In this document: positions 41,859-51,420 of the stretch, in pieces | Position numbering within the stretch: position 1 is the stretch's first letter | How the letters are laid out: each line of letters starts with the position of its first letter | From: Hymenobacter pini | GTDB taxonomy: Bacteria; Bacteroidota; Bacteroidia; Cytophagales; Hymenobacteraceae | Reading direction: 5' to 3' | Length of the DNA: 64,000 nt | Assembly: GCF_020421205.1 (NCBI RefSeq) | Contig: NZ_JAIZZH010000002.1 | Span: 930,001-994,000, forward strand | Notes under the pieces: model-generated | Told to the model about the DNA's origin: nothing | What the model saw: the letters and a program-made list of their open reading frames with translations, nothing else | Databases searched by the model: none | Program-made: the position numbers and the translations under genes

Positions 41859-42015
41859 GAGACGCGAAGTGTCGCGTCTCTACAACCACTAACCCCAGCG
41901 GCCTTCCCTACCAATCGGCAGGCTCCCCCTCTCCCCCTGGAGAGGGGGCCGGGGGGTGAGGCAATCCGCCAGAACGAAGCGGTAGAGATGCTTCGCCAAG
42001 CTCAGCATGACGTTC
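41859..42015. repeat. Cluster of three repeat types before ilvD
   Basis: Three elements lie side by side: a short palindrome GAGACGCGA/TCGCGTCTC (41859-41880); a 42-nt GC-rich palindrome (41921-41962, core CCCCCTCTCC/GGAGAGGGGG) that recurs between leuA and leuC; and a half copy of the GTCAT family (41972-42015, ending CTCAGCATGACGTTC). All are between ilvE and ilvD, in the middle of the presumed operon. Confidence 0.85.
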
Positions 42016-42068
42016 TTTTTTCTGCCTGCATACTACACACTAAGCACCAGGCACTAAGCACTACAATC

Positions 42069-43796
42069 ATGGCCCTCAACAAATACAGCCGCATCTACAC
42101 CCAGGACGACAGCTTGCCGGCCTCGCAGGCCATGCTGATTGGCTCCGGCATTGCGGAGGCCGATTTGCGCAAGCCGTTCGTGGGCATTTGCTCCACAGGC
42201 TTCGAGGGCAACACCTGCAACATGCACCTCAACCAGTTGGCCGACGCGGTGAAGCAGGGCGTGCAGGAGCAGGATTTGGTGGGACTGCGCTTCAACACCA
42301 TCGGCATCAGTGACGGCATCACCAACGGCACGCCGGGGATGCGCTACTCGCTGGTGTCCCGGGAAATTATTGCCGATTCCATTGAAGCCATGGCCGGGGC
42401 CCACAACTACGACGCCCTGGCCTGCGTGGTGGGTTGCGACAAAAACATGCCCGGGGCCCTCATTGCCATGGCCCGCCTCAACCGCCCCAGCCTGATGGTG
42501 TACGGCGGCACTATCCGGGGCGGCACATTTAAGGGGCAGCAGCTCAACATTGTGTCGTGCTTTGAGGCCTACGGGCAGAAACTGCAGGGCCAGATTTCGG
42601 ACGAGGACTACCGCGGCATTATCCGCAATGCCTGTCCGGGACCGGGAGCCTGCGGGGGCATGTACACGGCCAACACCTTGGCCGCCGCCATCGAAACGCT
42701 GGGTCTGAGCGTGCCCTACTCCTCGTCGGCCCCGGCCGAAAGCGCCGAGAAGCAGCAGGAATGCCGCAGCACCGGCGCGTACCTGCGCCGCCTGCTGGAG
42801 CTGGACCTCAAACCCCGCGACATTCTGGTGCGCGAAGCCTTCGAAAATGCCATGGTGGTAACCACTGTGCTAGGCGGCTCCACCAACGCCGTGCTCCACC
42901 TCATTGCCATTGCCCACGCCGCCGGCGTACGGCTTACGCTCGAAGACTTCCAGGCCGTGAGCGACCGGACGCCGGTGCTGGCCGACCTCAAGCCCAGCGG
43001 CAAGTACCTGATGGAAGACCTCTCGGCCCGGGGCGGGGTACCGGCTGTGCTCAAAACCCTGCTCAACGCCGGCCTGCTCCATGGGGATTTGCTGACCGTA
43101 ACGGGCCGCACCCTGGCCGAAAACCTGGCCGATGTGGCCCCGTTGGGCCCGGAGCAGGACATTCTGCGCCCCACCAGCAACCCTATCAAGCCCGACGGCC
43201 ACATTCAGATTCTGTACGGCAACCTGGCCCCCCGGGGCGCGGTGGCCAAGATTACCGGCAAGGAAGGCACCCGCTTTGCCGGCCCGGCCATCGTGTTCGA
43301 CTCGGAAGAGGAGCTGAACGAGGGCATTGTGCAGGGCCTGATTCAGCCGGGCCACGTCGTCGTGATTCGGTACGTGGGGCCCAAGGGCGGGCCGGGCATG
43401 CCCGAGATGCTCAAGCCCACGTCGGCCATCATTGGGGCCGGGCTGGGTGATAAGGTGGCCCTGCTAACCGACGGTCGATTTTCGGGTGGCACCCACGGCT
43501 TCGTTATCGGCCACGTGAGCCCCGAGGCTTACAACGGCGGCCCGCTGGCCCTGGTGGAAAACGACGACTGGATTACGCTGGACGCCGCCGCCAACACCAT
43601 GGACGTGGCCCTGAGCGACGAGCAGCTGGCCCTGCGCCGCCAGCAATGGCAGCAGCCCGCGCCCCCGGTCAGCCAGGGCGTGCTGCTGAAATACATCCGC
43701 ACCGTGAGCGACGCCAGCCACGGCTGCATCACCGACTTAGCCGACGACAGCCATGTTCCCGAACCCGCAGCTTCAGTCCGCGCCAGCCTCGCCTGA
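42069..43796 (+). CDS. ilvD: Dihydroxy-acid dehydratase
   Basis: A 575-residue iron-sulfur enzyme dehydrating dihydroxy-isovalerate and -methylvalerate. The cluster cysteines Cys50 (GNTCNMHL), Cys123 ([10 protein letters not shown]) and Cys195 ([13 protein letters not shown]) are all present. The ATG at 42069 ([14 protein letters not shown]) is preferred; the upstream frame runs through the repeat cluster. The 3' end overlaps ilvB by 44 nt in another frame, so ilvB translation is coupled. Confidence 0.96.
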   Translation: MALNKYSRIYTQDDSLPASQAMLIGSGIAEADLRKPFVGICSTGFEGNTCNMHLNQLADAVKQGVQEQDLVGLRFNTIGISDGITNGTPGMRYSLVSREIIADSIEAMAGAHNYDALACVVGCDKNMPGALIAMARLNRPSLMVYGGTIRGGTFKGQQLNIVSCFEAYGQKLQGQISDEDYRGIIRNACPGPGACGGMYTANTLAAAIETLGLSVPYSSSAPAESAEKQQECRSTGAYLRRLLELDLKPRDILVREAFENAMVVTTVLGGSTNAVLHLIAIAHAAGVRLTLEDFQAVSDRTPVLADLKPSGKYLMEDLSARGGVPAVLKTLLNAGLLHGDLLTVTGRTLAENLADVAPLGPEQDILRPTSNPIKPDGHIQILYGNLAPRGAVAKITGKEGTRFAGPAIVFDSEEELNEGIVQGLIQPGHVVVIRYVGPKGGPGMPEMLKPTSAIIGAGLGDKVALLTDGRFSGGTHGFVIGHVSPEAYNGGPLALVENDDWITLDAAANTMDVALSDEQLALRRQQWQQPAPPVSQGVLLKYIRTVSDASHGCITDLADDSHVPEPAASVRASLA

Positions 43797-45498
43797 GACC
43801 CTGGCCGCCCCGCAGGTATCCGGGGCCGTGGCCCTGTTGCAGGGCCTGGTGGCCGAGGGCGTGGACACGATTTTTGGCTACCCCGGCGGGGCCATCATCC
43901 CCATTTACGATGCCCTGTATGATTTTCAGGAGCAGCTGAACCACGTGCTGGTGCGCCACGAGCAGGGCGGCATTCACGCCGCCCAGGGCTACGCCCGCGC
44001 CTCGGGACGGGTGGGCGTGGTGTTTGCCACCAGCGGCCCCGGCGCCACCAACCTGGTCACCGGTCTGGCCGATGCTCAGATTGACAGCACCCCGCTGGTG
44101 TGCATCACGGGGCAGGTGTTTGCGCATCTGCTGGGCACCGACGCCTTTCAGGAAACCGACATTCTGAATATCACCACGCCCGTTACCAAGTGGAACCACC
44201 AGATAACGGACGCCCGGGATATTCCGGCGGCGCTGGCCAAGGCCTTCTACATTGCCCGTAGCGGCCGGCCCGGCCCGGTCCTGCTCGACATCACCAAAAA
44301 CGCCCAGCTGCAGCTGTTCGAGCACGCCGGCTACGAGCCCTGCACTCACATCCGCAGCTACCGGCCCCGGCCCGTGGTGCGCCCCGAGTACGTGCAGCGC
44401 GCCGCTGAACTGATAAACCGGGCCCAGCGCCCGTTGGTGCTCTGGGGCCAGGGCGTGCTGCTGGGCCAGGCCGAAGCCGAGTTCCGGGAATTCATCGAGA
44501 AAAGCGGCATTCCGGCGGCTTGGACGATTCTCGGGGCCGGGGCGCTGCCCACCGGCCACCCGCTGAACGTGGGCATGCTGGGCATGCACGGCAACTACGG
44601 CCCCAACGTCCTCACCAACGAGTGCGACGTGCTCGTGGCCATCGGCATGCGCTTCGACGACCGGGTAACGGGCCGCCTCGACAAATATGCCCGCCAGGCC
44701 CAGGTCATCCACCTCGACATCGACCCCACCGAAATCGACAAGAACGTGACGGCCACCGTGCCGGTGTGGGGCGACTGCAAGGAAACCCTGCCCCTGCTCA
44801 CGCAGCTGGTAGCCGCCCGCCAGCACCCGGAGTGGCGGCAGCGTTTCCGCGACCATGATGCCGAGGAAGTGGCCGCCGTGATTCAGGACGAGCTGTTCCC
44901 AACCCAGGACGAGCTGACCATGGGCGAGGTGATTCACCAGCTCAACGAGCTGACCCAGGGCGAGGCCATCATTGTGACGGACGTGGGCCAGCACCAGATG
45001 GTGGCCTGCCGCTACGCCCGCCTCAACCACCCGCGCCTGAGCATTACCAGCGGCGGCCTGGGCACCATGGGCTTCGCGCTACCGGCCGCCATTGGGGCCC
45101 GCTACGGCGCGCCGCACCGCACGGTGGTAGCCGTTATCGGCGACGGGGGCATTCAGATGACGATTCAGGAGCTGGGCACCATCATGCAGACCGGCATCGA
45201 GGTGAAGATTCTGCTGCTCAACAACCAGTTTCTGGGCATGGTGCGGCAGTGGCAGGAGCTGTTCCACGAGCGGCGCTACTCCGCCGTAGAAATTGCCAGC
45301 CCCGATTACGTGACGGTAGCCAACGGCTACGGCATTGCCGCCCGCCGCGTGGAGCACCGCCCCGACCTGGAGCCCGCCCTGCGCCAGCTGCTGGACCACT
45401 CCGGCTCCTTCCTGCTGGAAGTGCGCGTCACCCGCGAAAACAACATCTTCCCGATGGTACCCCAGGGCTGCGGCGTGGGCGAAATCCGGTTGAAGTAA
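43753..45498 (+). CDS. ilvB: Acetolactate synthase large subunit
   Basis: A 581-residue ThDP enzyme forming acetolactate and acetohydroxybutyrate, the entry step of Val/Leu/Ile synthesis. [32 protein letters not shown] (catalytic Glu), and the ThDP motif [18 protein letters not shown]...LLNNQFLGM are present. The start lies inside the end of ilvD. The regulatory subunit gene follows after a 214-nt gap holding a palindromic repeat. Confidence 0.96.
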   Translation: MFPNPQLQSAPASPETLAAPQVSGAVALLQGLVAEGVDTIFGYPGGAIIPIYDALYDFQEQLNHVLVRHEQGGIHAAQGYARASGRVGVVFATSGPGATNLVTGLADAQIDSTPLVCITGQVFAHLLGTDAFQETDILNITTPVTKWNHQITDARDIPAALAKAFYIARSGRPGPVLLDITKNAQLQLFEHAGYEPCTHIRSYRPRPVVRPEYVQRAAELINRAQRPLVLWGQGVLLGQAEAEFREFIEKSGIPAAWTILGAGALPTGHPLNVGMLGMHGNYGPNVLTNECDVLVAIGMRFDDRVTGRLDKYARQAQVIHLDIDPTEIDKNVTATVPVWGDCKETLPLLTQLVAARQHPEWRQRFRDHDAEEVAAVIQDELFPTQDELTMGEVIHQLNELTQGEAIIVTDVGQHQMVACRYARLNHPRLSITSGGLGTMGFALPAAIGARYGAPHRTVVAVIGDGGIQMTIQELGTIMQTGIEVKILLLNNQFLGMVRQWQELFHERRYSAVEIASPDYVTVANGYGIAARRVEHRPDLEPALRQLLDHSGSFLLEVRVTRENNIFPMVPQGCGVGEIRLK

Positions 45499-45664
45499 CG
45501 TGTCATTGCGAGGACGAAGGACGAAGTAATCCTTCCTTATCAAAGCGCAAATCCCTGGAGAACTGACAAGCCCTGACCGAAGCTACCAATAAAAGGCTTT
45601 GGAATAGGTTAGGGCTTTTGCCGCTGATAAGGAAGGATTGCTTCGCTCCGCTCGCAATGACGGG
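45499..45664. repeat. Dispersed palindromic repeat, copy 5 (GTCATTGCGAGG type)
   Basis: Outer arms CGTGTCATTGCGAGGACGAAG... and ...CTTCGCTCCGCTCGCAATGACGG enclose AAGTAATCCTTCCTTATC / GATAAGGAAGGATTGCTT. The ends differ from the GTCATCC subfamily (GTCATTGCGAG), indicating a second subfamily. Confidence 0.85.
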
Positions 45665-45712
45665 GCGTTGGCTGCCACGCCGCTCGTCTCACCTCTCATG
45701 TCTCACCGTCTC

Positions 45713-46306
45713 ATGTCTCACAAGCAAGAATACAACATCACGGCGTACACCGAGAACCAAGTGGGACTGCTTAACCGGCTGGCCATCATCTTCTCGCGGC
45801 GCAAAATCAACATCGAGAGCCTGAACACCTCACCCTCGGAGATTGAGGGGATTCACCGCTTCAACATCGTGGTGCACGAGTCGGAGGAGGTGGTGCGCAA
45901 GATTGCCCGCCAGATGGAGAAGCAGGTGGAGGTACTGAAGGTGTACTTCAACCCCAACGAGGAAGTCATCTGGCAGGAAATGGCCCTCTACAAAGTACCC
46001 ACCGACATCATTGCCGAGCGGGCCATTGTGGAGCGGCTGCTGCGGGAGCACGGGGCCCGGGCCGTGGTAATCCGCAAGGACTACACCGTGTTTGAAACCA
46101 CCGGCCACCGCGAGGAAACCGACAAGCTGCTGGAGGTGCTGCACCCCTACGGCCTCATCGAGTTTGTGCGCTCGGCCCGCATTGCCATCATCAAAGACAG
46201 CCAGGGCTTCCACCACAAGCTGCGCGAGTTCGAGCACCAGCAGCCCGGCGAGGAAGTGAGCGAAAACGAGTTCCTCGACCGCCGCGACAAGGTGTTTTCG
46301 ATGTGA
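45713..46306 (+). CDS. ilvN: Acetolactate synthase small (regulatory) subunit
   Basis: A 197-residue regulatory subunit that binds valine and activates IlvB. The N-terminal ACT domain (YNITAYTENQVGLLNRLAIIFSRRKINIESL) is followed by the C-terminal domain (ERAIVERLLREHGARAVVIRKDYTVFETTGH). It is about 30 residues longer than E. coli IlvH because of a charged C-terminal tail. ATG 45713 (MSHKQEYN) is preferred; ATG 45698 would add five residues and the longer extension would enter the repeat. Confidence 0.93.
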   Translation: MSHKQEYNITAYTENQVGLLNRLAIIFSRRKINIESLNTSPSEIEGIHRFNIVVHESEEVVRKIARQMEKQVEVLKVYFNPNEEVIWQEMALYKVPTDIIAERAIVERLLREHGARAVVIRKDYTVFETTGHREETDKLLEVLHPYGLIEFVRSARIAIIKDSQGFHHKLREFEHQQPGEEVSENEFLDRRDKVFSM

Positions 46307-46310
46307 CCCC

Positions 46311-46424
46311 AGAACGTCATTCCGAGCGTAGCCGGAGGCGAAGTCGAGGAATCTCGCATGCTGATGTTGTGGGAGTAACTCAAACGTCAGCACGCGAGAT
46401 TCCTCGGCTACGCTCGGAATGACG
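46311..46424. repeat. Dispersed palindromic repeat, copy 6
   Basis: Arms with ends AACGTCATTCCGAGCGTAGC and GCTACGCTCGGAATGACG; the left arm carries an extra 'GGAGGCGAAGTC' relative to the right. It separates ilvN and ilvC. Confidence 0.9.
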
Positions 46425-46471
46425 AGCTTTTAACAACTGACAACTTAACCAACCATAAACCCAACTCCATT

Positions 46472-47566
46472 ATGGCAACCATCAACTTTGGCGGCGTAGA
46501 AGAGCACGTAGTAACCCGCGAGGAATTTCCGCTGGAAAAAGCCCGCGCCATTCTGCAGAACGAAACCATTGCCGTGCTGGGCTACGGCGTGCAAGGCCCC
46601 GGCCAGGCGCTGAACCTGCGCGACAATGGCTTCAACGTCATCATCGGGCAGCGGCCGGATTCGGCTTCCTGGAGCAAGGCGGAGGCCGATGGCTGGGTGG
46701 CCGGAGAAACGCTGTTCAGCCTGGAAGAAGCGGCCGAGCGGGGCACCATCCTGGCCAATCTGCTCTCCGATGCCGGGCAGATTGCCGTGTGGCCCACGCT
46801 CAAGCCCCACCTCACGGCCGGCAAAACACTGTACTTCTCCCACGGCTTCGGCATCACCTTCAACGACCAGACGGGCATCATCCCGCCCGCCGATGTGGAC
46901 GTGGTGCTGGTAGCGCCCAAGGGCAGCGGCACCAGCCTGCGCCGGCTGTTTGTGGCCGGGGGCGGGCTGAACTCGTCGTTTGCCGTGTACCAGGATGCCA
47001 CCGGCCACGCCTACGAGAAGGCCGTGGCCCTGGGCATCGGGGTGGGCTCGGGCTACCTGTTCGAAACCGATTTCCGCAAGGAAGTGTACTCCGACCTCAC
47101 TGGCGAGCGGGGTGTGCTGATGGGCGCGCTGGCTGGCATCATTGAGGCCCAGTACCAAGTGCTACGCCAGCGCGGCCACTCGCCCTCTGAGGCCTTCAAC
47201 GAAACCGTGGAGGAACTCACCCAGAGTCTGGTGCCGCTGGTGGGCGAAAACGGCATGGACTGGATGTTCAGCAACTGCTCCGTAACGGCACAGCGCGGCG
47301 CCCTCGACTGGAAAGGCCGCTTCCGCGAAGCCACCCTGCCCGTGCTCAACGAGCTGTACGACAGCGTGGCCTCGGGCCAGGAAGCCGCCCGCACCATCCA
47401 GCGCGGCTCCACGCCCGGCTACCGCCAGGAGTTGGAAGCCGAGTTGAAGGAAGTGCGCGACTCGGAGCTGTGGCAAACCGGTGCTACCGTGCGCGAGCTA
47501 CGCTCCAGAGCCACCGAAAAAGCAGAACAGCAAGAATCCTACGCCCTAACGGCTGACAGTAACTAA
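46472..47566 (+). CDS. ilvC: Ketol-acid reductoisomerase
   Basis: A 364-residue NADPH-dependent enzyme that rearranges and reduces acetolactate. The Rossmann motif reads LGYGVQGPGQALNL, a variant typical of Bacteroidota (most other phyla have GYGSQGHAHA); the metal-binding knotted domain carries the SDLTGERGVLMGALAGIIEAQYQVL block. Length fits the short class I form with a modest C-terminal extension. Starts 165 nt after ilvN, behind a palindromic repeat. Confidence 0.95.
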   Translation: MATINFGGVEEHVVTREEFPLEKARAILQNETIAVLGYGVQGPGQALNLRDNGFNVIIGQRPDSASWSKAEADGWVAGETLFSLEEAAERGTILANLLSDAGQIAVWPTLKPHLTAGKTLYFSHGFGITFNDQTGIIPPADVDVVLVAPKGSGTSLRRLFVAGGGLNSSFAVYQDATGHAYEKAVALGIGVGSGYLFETDFRKEVYSDLTGERGVLMGALAGIIEAQYQVLRQRGHSPSEAFNETVEELTQSLVPLVGENGMDWMFSNCSVTAQRGALDWKGRFREATLPVLNELYDSVASGQEAARTIQRGSTPGYRQELEAELKEVRDSELWQTGATVRELRSRATEKAEQQESYALTADSN

Positions 47567-47576
47567 GCAAAACCCA

Positions 47577-47683
47577 GTAGCGCGCAGCTCCGCTTCGCGC
47601 ACGAGCGAAGCGAGTATCCCAGTACCGCTCCATCTGCGGGGGACTCACCTGCGGCTCGTGCGCGAAACGGAGCTGCGCGCTAC
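47577..47683. repeat. GTAGCGCGCAGCTCC inverted repeat
   Basis: Arms 47577-47606 and 47654-47683 are 30 nt each with one mismatch, reading GTAGCGCGCAGCTCCGCTTC outward. The sequence is unrelated to the GTCAT family, so it is a third palindromic element type, located between ilvC and ilvA. Confidence 0.9.
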
Positions 47684-47697
47684 TTTTCTCTACCACC

Positions 47698-48972
47698 ATG
47701 CATCCTTCCCAACCTGCCACCCTCACCCCCGCCCTGCCGCTGCCACTGGTGGAGCAGGCGGCCCGCACGCTGCAGGGCGTCATCAGTCCCACGCTGCTGC
47801 AGCACAATTTGGGGCTTTCGGCGGCCTACGGGGCCACTATTTACCTGAAGCGGGAGGATTTGCAGGTGGTGCGCTCCTACAAGATCCGGGGGGCGTACAA
47901 CAAAATGGCGGGGCTACCGGCCGATGAGGCCACCCGGCCGGTGGTATGCGCCTCGGCCGGCAACCACGCCCAGGGCGTAGCTTACGCCTGCCAGCTGCTG
48001 GGCCGTCGGGGCTACATCTTCATGCCCGCTGCCACCCCCGCCCAGAAGGTGGACAAAGTGCGCCTGTTCGGGCGCGACCAGGTGGAAATTGTGCTGACCG
48101 GGGCTACGTTCGATGATTCGTCGAGGGCGGCGCAGGAGTTTTGCCAGCAGCGCCAGGGCGTGTACGTGCACCCGTTCGACGATGCGGCCGTGGTGGCCGG
48201 GCAGGCCACCGTGGGCCTGGAAATCCTGCGCGACGCGCCCGCGCCCATTGATTTCGTGTTCATGCCCATCGGGGGCGGCGGACTAGCGGCGGGCGTGAGC
48301 AGCGTGTTCCGGCAGCTCAGCCCCGCCACCCGGCTGGTGGGCGTGCAGCCCCTGGGCGCGCCCTCCATGCACCGCGCCATCCAGACGGGGCAGCGGCAGC
48401 CGCTGGAGCACATCGAGAGCTTCGTGGACGGGGCGGCGGTGAAGTGCCCGGGCGAACTGACGTTTGCCATCTGCCGGGAGCTGCTGGACGAGGTGGCGCT
48501 GGTGCCCGAGGGCCAGGTGTGCGAGGATTTGCTGAAGATGTACAATGAGGAAGGCCTGGTGCTGGAGCCGGCCGGCACGCTCAGCCTCTCGGTGCTGCAC
48601 CAGTACGCCGCCCAAATCCGGGGCAAAACGGTGGTGTGCGTCCTCAGCGGCTCCAACAACGACATCACCCGCATGGAGGACATCAAGGAGCGGGCGTTGC
48701 GCCACCAGGGCCGCAAGCACTATTTCCTGGTCACCTTCAACCAGAAGCCCGGGGCCCTGCGCCGCTTCGTGAACCACGTGCTGCGCGAGGACGACGACAT
48801 CATCCAGTTTCAGTACATCAAGAAGAACAACAAGGAAAAAGGGCCCGTTTTCTTCGGCCTGGAAGTGCAGCGCCCCCACGACATTGCCGAAATCCAGCAG
48901 CGCATGGTAGCCGAGGGGTTTTCGTACGAGTATCTAAACGGGAAGCAGGATTTTCTGAGTTTACTGGTGTGA
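47698..48972 (+). CDS. ilvA: Biosynthetic threonine ammonia-lyase
   Basis: A 424-residue PLP enzyme converting threonine to 2-oxobutanoate for isoleucine. PLP lysine Lys62 lies in VRSYKIRGAYNKM; the Gly-rich phosphate loop is PIGGGGLAAGVSS near residue 195; a C-terminal ACT-like domain (about 335-424) provides feedback control. The single ACT-like domain and length match the short Bacillus-type enzyme rather than the 514-residue E. coli form. Confidence 0.94.
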   Translation: MHPSQPATLTPALPLPLVEQAARTLQGVISPTLLQHNLGLSAAYGATIYLKREDLQVVRSYKIRGAYNKMAGLPADEATRPVVCASAGNHAQGVAYACQLLGRRGYIFMPAATPAQKVDKVRLFGRDQVEIVLTGATFDDSSRAAQEFCQQRQGVYVHPFDDAAVVAGQATVGLEILRDAPAPIDFVFMPIGGGGLAAGVSSVFRQLSPATRLVGVQPLGAPSMHRAIQTGQRQPLEHIESFVDGAAVKCPGELTFAICRELLDEVALVPEGQVCEDLLKMYNEEGLVLEPAGTLSLSVLHQYAAQIRGKTVVCVLSGSNNDITRMEDIKERALRHQGRKHYFLVTFNQKPGALRRFVNHVLREDDDIIQFQYIKKNNKEKGPVFFGLEVQRPHDIAEIQQRMVAEGFSYEYLNGKQDFLSLLV

Positions 48973-48997
48973 AACAAAGCAAATTTAACTCTTTCCA

Positions 48998-49795
48998 CTA
49001 CCTATATTCTTCCGGTTTCAGCATAACATTGAATCCTCTATCTTTTTTAGGATCATAAAAAGACACGCCAATATCCTTCAACAGCTTTTTATTTATTCCT
49101 TTAGCCTTCGACTTCGCCTTATCTATATAGCCATTTTCAACTATATACTTAGCAAACTTAACTGCTACCTTTTTAACCTCTTTTTCTTTATTACTAGTAT
49201 CTTCAGGCATATTCATTTCAACCTGAATAGCTAAAAGGGCCTTTTCCTTTTCGAAGTGGACAATATTTATTCCTCTTACTTTGTAGGCAATACCATCTAT
49301 CGAAATAGTGGATTCACCTTCCAGTATAGTTTCCTGCCCTGCAGTGGTAGAAGCTTTCGAGTTATTAATTGGTATATTTTGTATAGAAACTAGTTTCATA
49401 GGGCTTACTCCCGCTACCAGATTTGAATTTTCAAAAAATAATACATCTACATACACATCACTACCAGCTTCCGAAATTCTTGAAATTCCTTTGAACTTGT
49501 AAAAATTCACCTTTTTATTTTCTATAACCTTTACTCCACTCATTGATAACTCATACGAGTTAGCAGTTGACAGAATATCGCTCAACTGTCCGAAGGCTGC
49601 ATTGAATTGTTCTTCCGAAATATTGGACACATTCTTCTTATCAAAGAGCTGCCACGCATCTTGATTTTTACGCTCAGAGACAAGCGTTATAAATTTCCTG
49701 CCAATTGCTACCTGCTCATTATCAACCTGCTGGCCAAATGCCATATCAACAATTAGCAACAGGCTTAGGATTAGAACTATTTTAAAATTTTTCAT
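48998..49795 (-). CDS. AT-rich exported protein inserted between ilvA and leuA
   Basis: A 265-residue exported protein of unknown function: MKNFKIVLILSLLLIVDMAFG is a signal peptide, and the mature part is Lys/Asn/Ile-rich with an N-terminal segment (GRKFITLVSERKNQDAWQLFDKK) like DUF3887-type domains. Its DNA is much richer in A/T than the surrounding ilv-leu genes, and it runs against them, so it is probably horizontally acquired. Its own TACCTTCG promoter element lies 41 nt upstream. The ATG at 49795 gives the signal peptide. Confidence 0.75.
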   Translation of the reverse strand: MKNFKIVLILSLLLIVDMAFGQQVDNEQVAIGRKFITLVSERKNQDAWQLFDKKNVSNISEEQFNAAFGQLSDILSTANSYELSMSGVKVIENKKVNFYKFKGISRISEAGSDVYVDVLFFENSNLVAGVSPMKLVSIQNIPINNSKASTTAGQETILEGESTISIDGIAYKVRGINIVHFEKEKALLAIQVEMNMPEDTSNKEKEVKKVAVKFAKYIVENGYIDKAKSKAKGINKKLLKDIGVSFYDPKKDRGFNVMLKPEEYR

Positions 49796-49835
49796 GGGTT
49801 TGGCTGATCGGTATAGCGTTGTGTATTCTGGTACC

Positions 49836-49843
49836 CGAAGGTA
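49836..49843 (-). promoter_or_regulatory. -7 element (TACCTTCG) of the AT-rich gene
   Basis: The reverse complement of 49836-49843 is TACCTTCG, 41 nt before the ATG at 49795; it matches the elements used by host-like genes in this window. Confidence 0.5.
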
Positions 49844-50091
49844 GTATCTCGAACCAATACTCTGCGAGTTGGCGCAGTAGCGCAACTCCTATTTTATTAA
49901 AGCAGGATATCAGAAGCAAATCTTAGACAGATTTGCCCTTGTACACAACAAACATATTAACATCTATCAATCAGCAACTTACAACCACATCAGCAACTTT
50001 TTGAAATAGTAGGCGTGCCGAAAAGCGGTTTCGGGGGGCCGGGGCTGGGGGTGTACTTGGGGCTTTCCTTCTGTCACGAAGTCATTGCCCC

Positions 50092-51258
50092 ATGTCAACC
50101 GAGAAAGTCCACATCTTCGATACTACCCTGCGCGACGGGGAGCAAGTGCCCGGCTGCAAACTGAACCGGGACGAGAAACTGCTCATTGCCCGGCAGCTGG
50201 AGCTACTCGGCGTGGACGTAATTGAGGCCGGCTTCCCGGTTTCCAGCCCCGGCGACTTTGCGGCCGTGGCGGCCATTGCGGCCCAGACGCGCGAGGCCAC
50301 CGTCTGCGGCCTCTCCCGGGCCGTGGAAAACGACATTCGCACGGCGGCCGAGGCCCTGAAATCGGCCCGATACCCGCGCATTCACACGGGTATTGGCACT
50401 TCGGAGTCGCACATTAGGTACAAGCTGTTGAGCACGCCCGAGCAGGTGCTGGAGCGGGCGGTGGCGGCCGTGAAGCTGGCCAAGTCGTTTGTGGAGGACG
50501 TGGAGTTTTACGCCGAGGACGCCGGCCGCACCGACAACGAGTTTCTGGCCCGCGTGTGCGAGGCCGCCATCCGGGCCGGGGCCACCGTGCTCAACATCCC
50601 CGACACCACCGGCTACTGCCTCCCGGCCGAGTACGGTGCCAAAATCAAGTACCTCACGGACAACGTGCGCGGCATTGAGCGGGTGCGCCTCTCCACCCAC
50701 TGCCATAACGATTTGGGCATGGCCACGGCCAACTCCATTGCGGGCGTGCTGGGCGGGGCCCGGCAGGTGGAGTGCACCATCAACGGCGTAGGCGAGCGGG
50801 CCGGCAACACGGCCCTCGAAGAAGCCGTGATGGTGCTCCGCCAGCACCCCTACCTCAACTTCAGCACCGGCATCAACACCAGGCTGCTGGCCGAAACCTC
50901 GGCCATGGTGTCGCACCTGATGAGCATGCCGGTGCAGCCCAACAAGGCCATTGTGGGGGCCAACGCCTTTGCCCACTCCAGCGGCATTCACCAGGATGGT
51001 GTGATTAAGCACCGCGAAACCTACGAAATCATCGACCCGCGCGAGGTGGGCATGCCCGATTCCAGCATTGTGCTCACCGCCCGCTCGGGCCGCGCTGCTT
51101 TGGCCTACCGCCTCCAGAAAATCGGCTACGACTTTGACCGCGTGGCCCTCAACAAAGCCTACACCCATTTCCTCGTCCTGGCCGACCGTCAAAAGGAGGT
51201 CGTGGACGAGGATTTGCACATCATGGTGGAGCAGCAACAGCTGGTAACGGCAGGGTAA
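50092..51258 (+). CDS. leuA: 2-Isopropylmalate synthase, short form without regulatory domain
   Basis: A 388-residue enzyme condensing 2-ketoisovalerate and acetyl-CoA, the first leucine-specific step. The TIM-barrel motifs [13 protein letters not shown] (start), [13 protein letters not shown] and [14 protein letters not shown] and the linker residues GIHQDGV are present. The C-terminal LeuA allosteric domain of the usual 500-residue enzyme is missing; the protein ends soon after the linker. Homocitrate or citramalate synthase are other possibilities, but leuC-leuD-leuB follow directly. A promoter must lie in 49850-50090, because the preceding gene runs the other way. Confidence 0.9.
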   Translation: MSTEKVHIFDTTLRDGEQVPGCKLNRDEKLLIARQLELLGVDVIEAGFPVSSPGDFAAVAAIAAQTREATVCGLSRAVENDIRTAAEALKSARYPRIHTGIGTSESHIRYKLLSTPEQVLERAVAAVKLAKSFVEDVEFYAEDAGRTDNEFLARVCEAAIRAGATVLNIPDTTGYCLPAEYGAKIKYLTDNVRGIERVRLSTHCHNDLGMATANSIAGVLGGARQVECTINGVGERAGNTALEEAVMVLRQHPYLNFSTGINTRLLAETSAMVSHLMSMPVQPNKAIVGANAFAHSSGIHQDGVIKHRETYEIIDPREVGMPDSSIVLTARSGRAALAYRLQKIGYDFDRVALNKAYTHFLVLADRQKEVVDEDLHIMVEQQQLVTAG

Positions 51259-51259
51259 A

Positions 51260-51404
51260 GCCTCACCCCCCGGCCCCCTCTCCAGGGGGAGAGGGGGTGC
51301 CAAACGGCTCACGACATCCATTTTCTATTTCCTACTCCGTCTCTCACCCGCTTCATTCGTCTGGCTCCCCCTCTCCCCCTGGAGAGGGGGCCGGGGGGTG
51401 AGGC
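51260..51404. repeat. Inverted pair of GC-rich palindromes between leuA and leuC
   Basis: The 42-nt element seen at 41921-41962 occurs here twice in opposite orientation (51260-51301 and 51363-51404). Each copy is itself palindromic (CCCCCTCTCC/GGAGAGGGGG), so the gap can fold either locally or as one large hairpin. Confidence 0.9.
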
Positions 51405-51420
51405 CCCCCACCCCTCTCTC

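Noticed and set aside
43729..45030. Long minus-strand frame opposite ilvB (and similar frames opposite ilvC, leuA, leuB and the S9 peptidase)
   Set aside because: All are antisense shadows of GC-rich genes with clear functions on the other strand.
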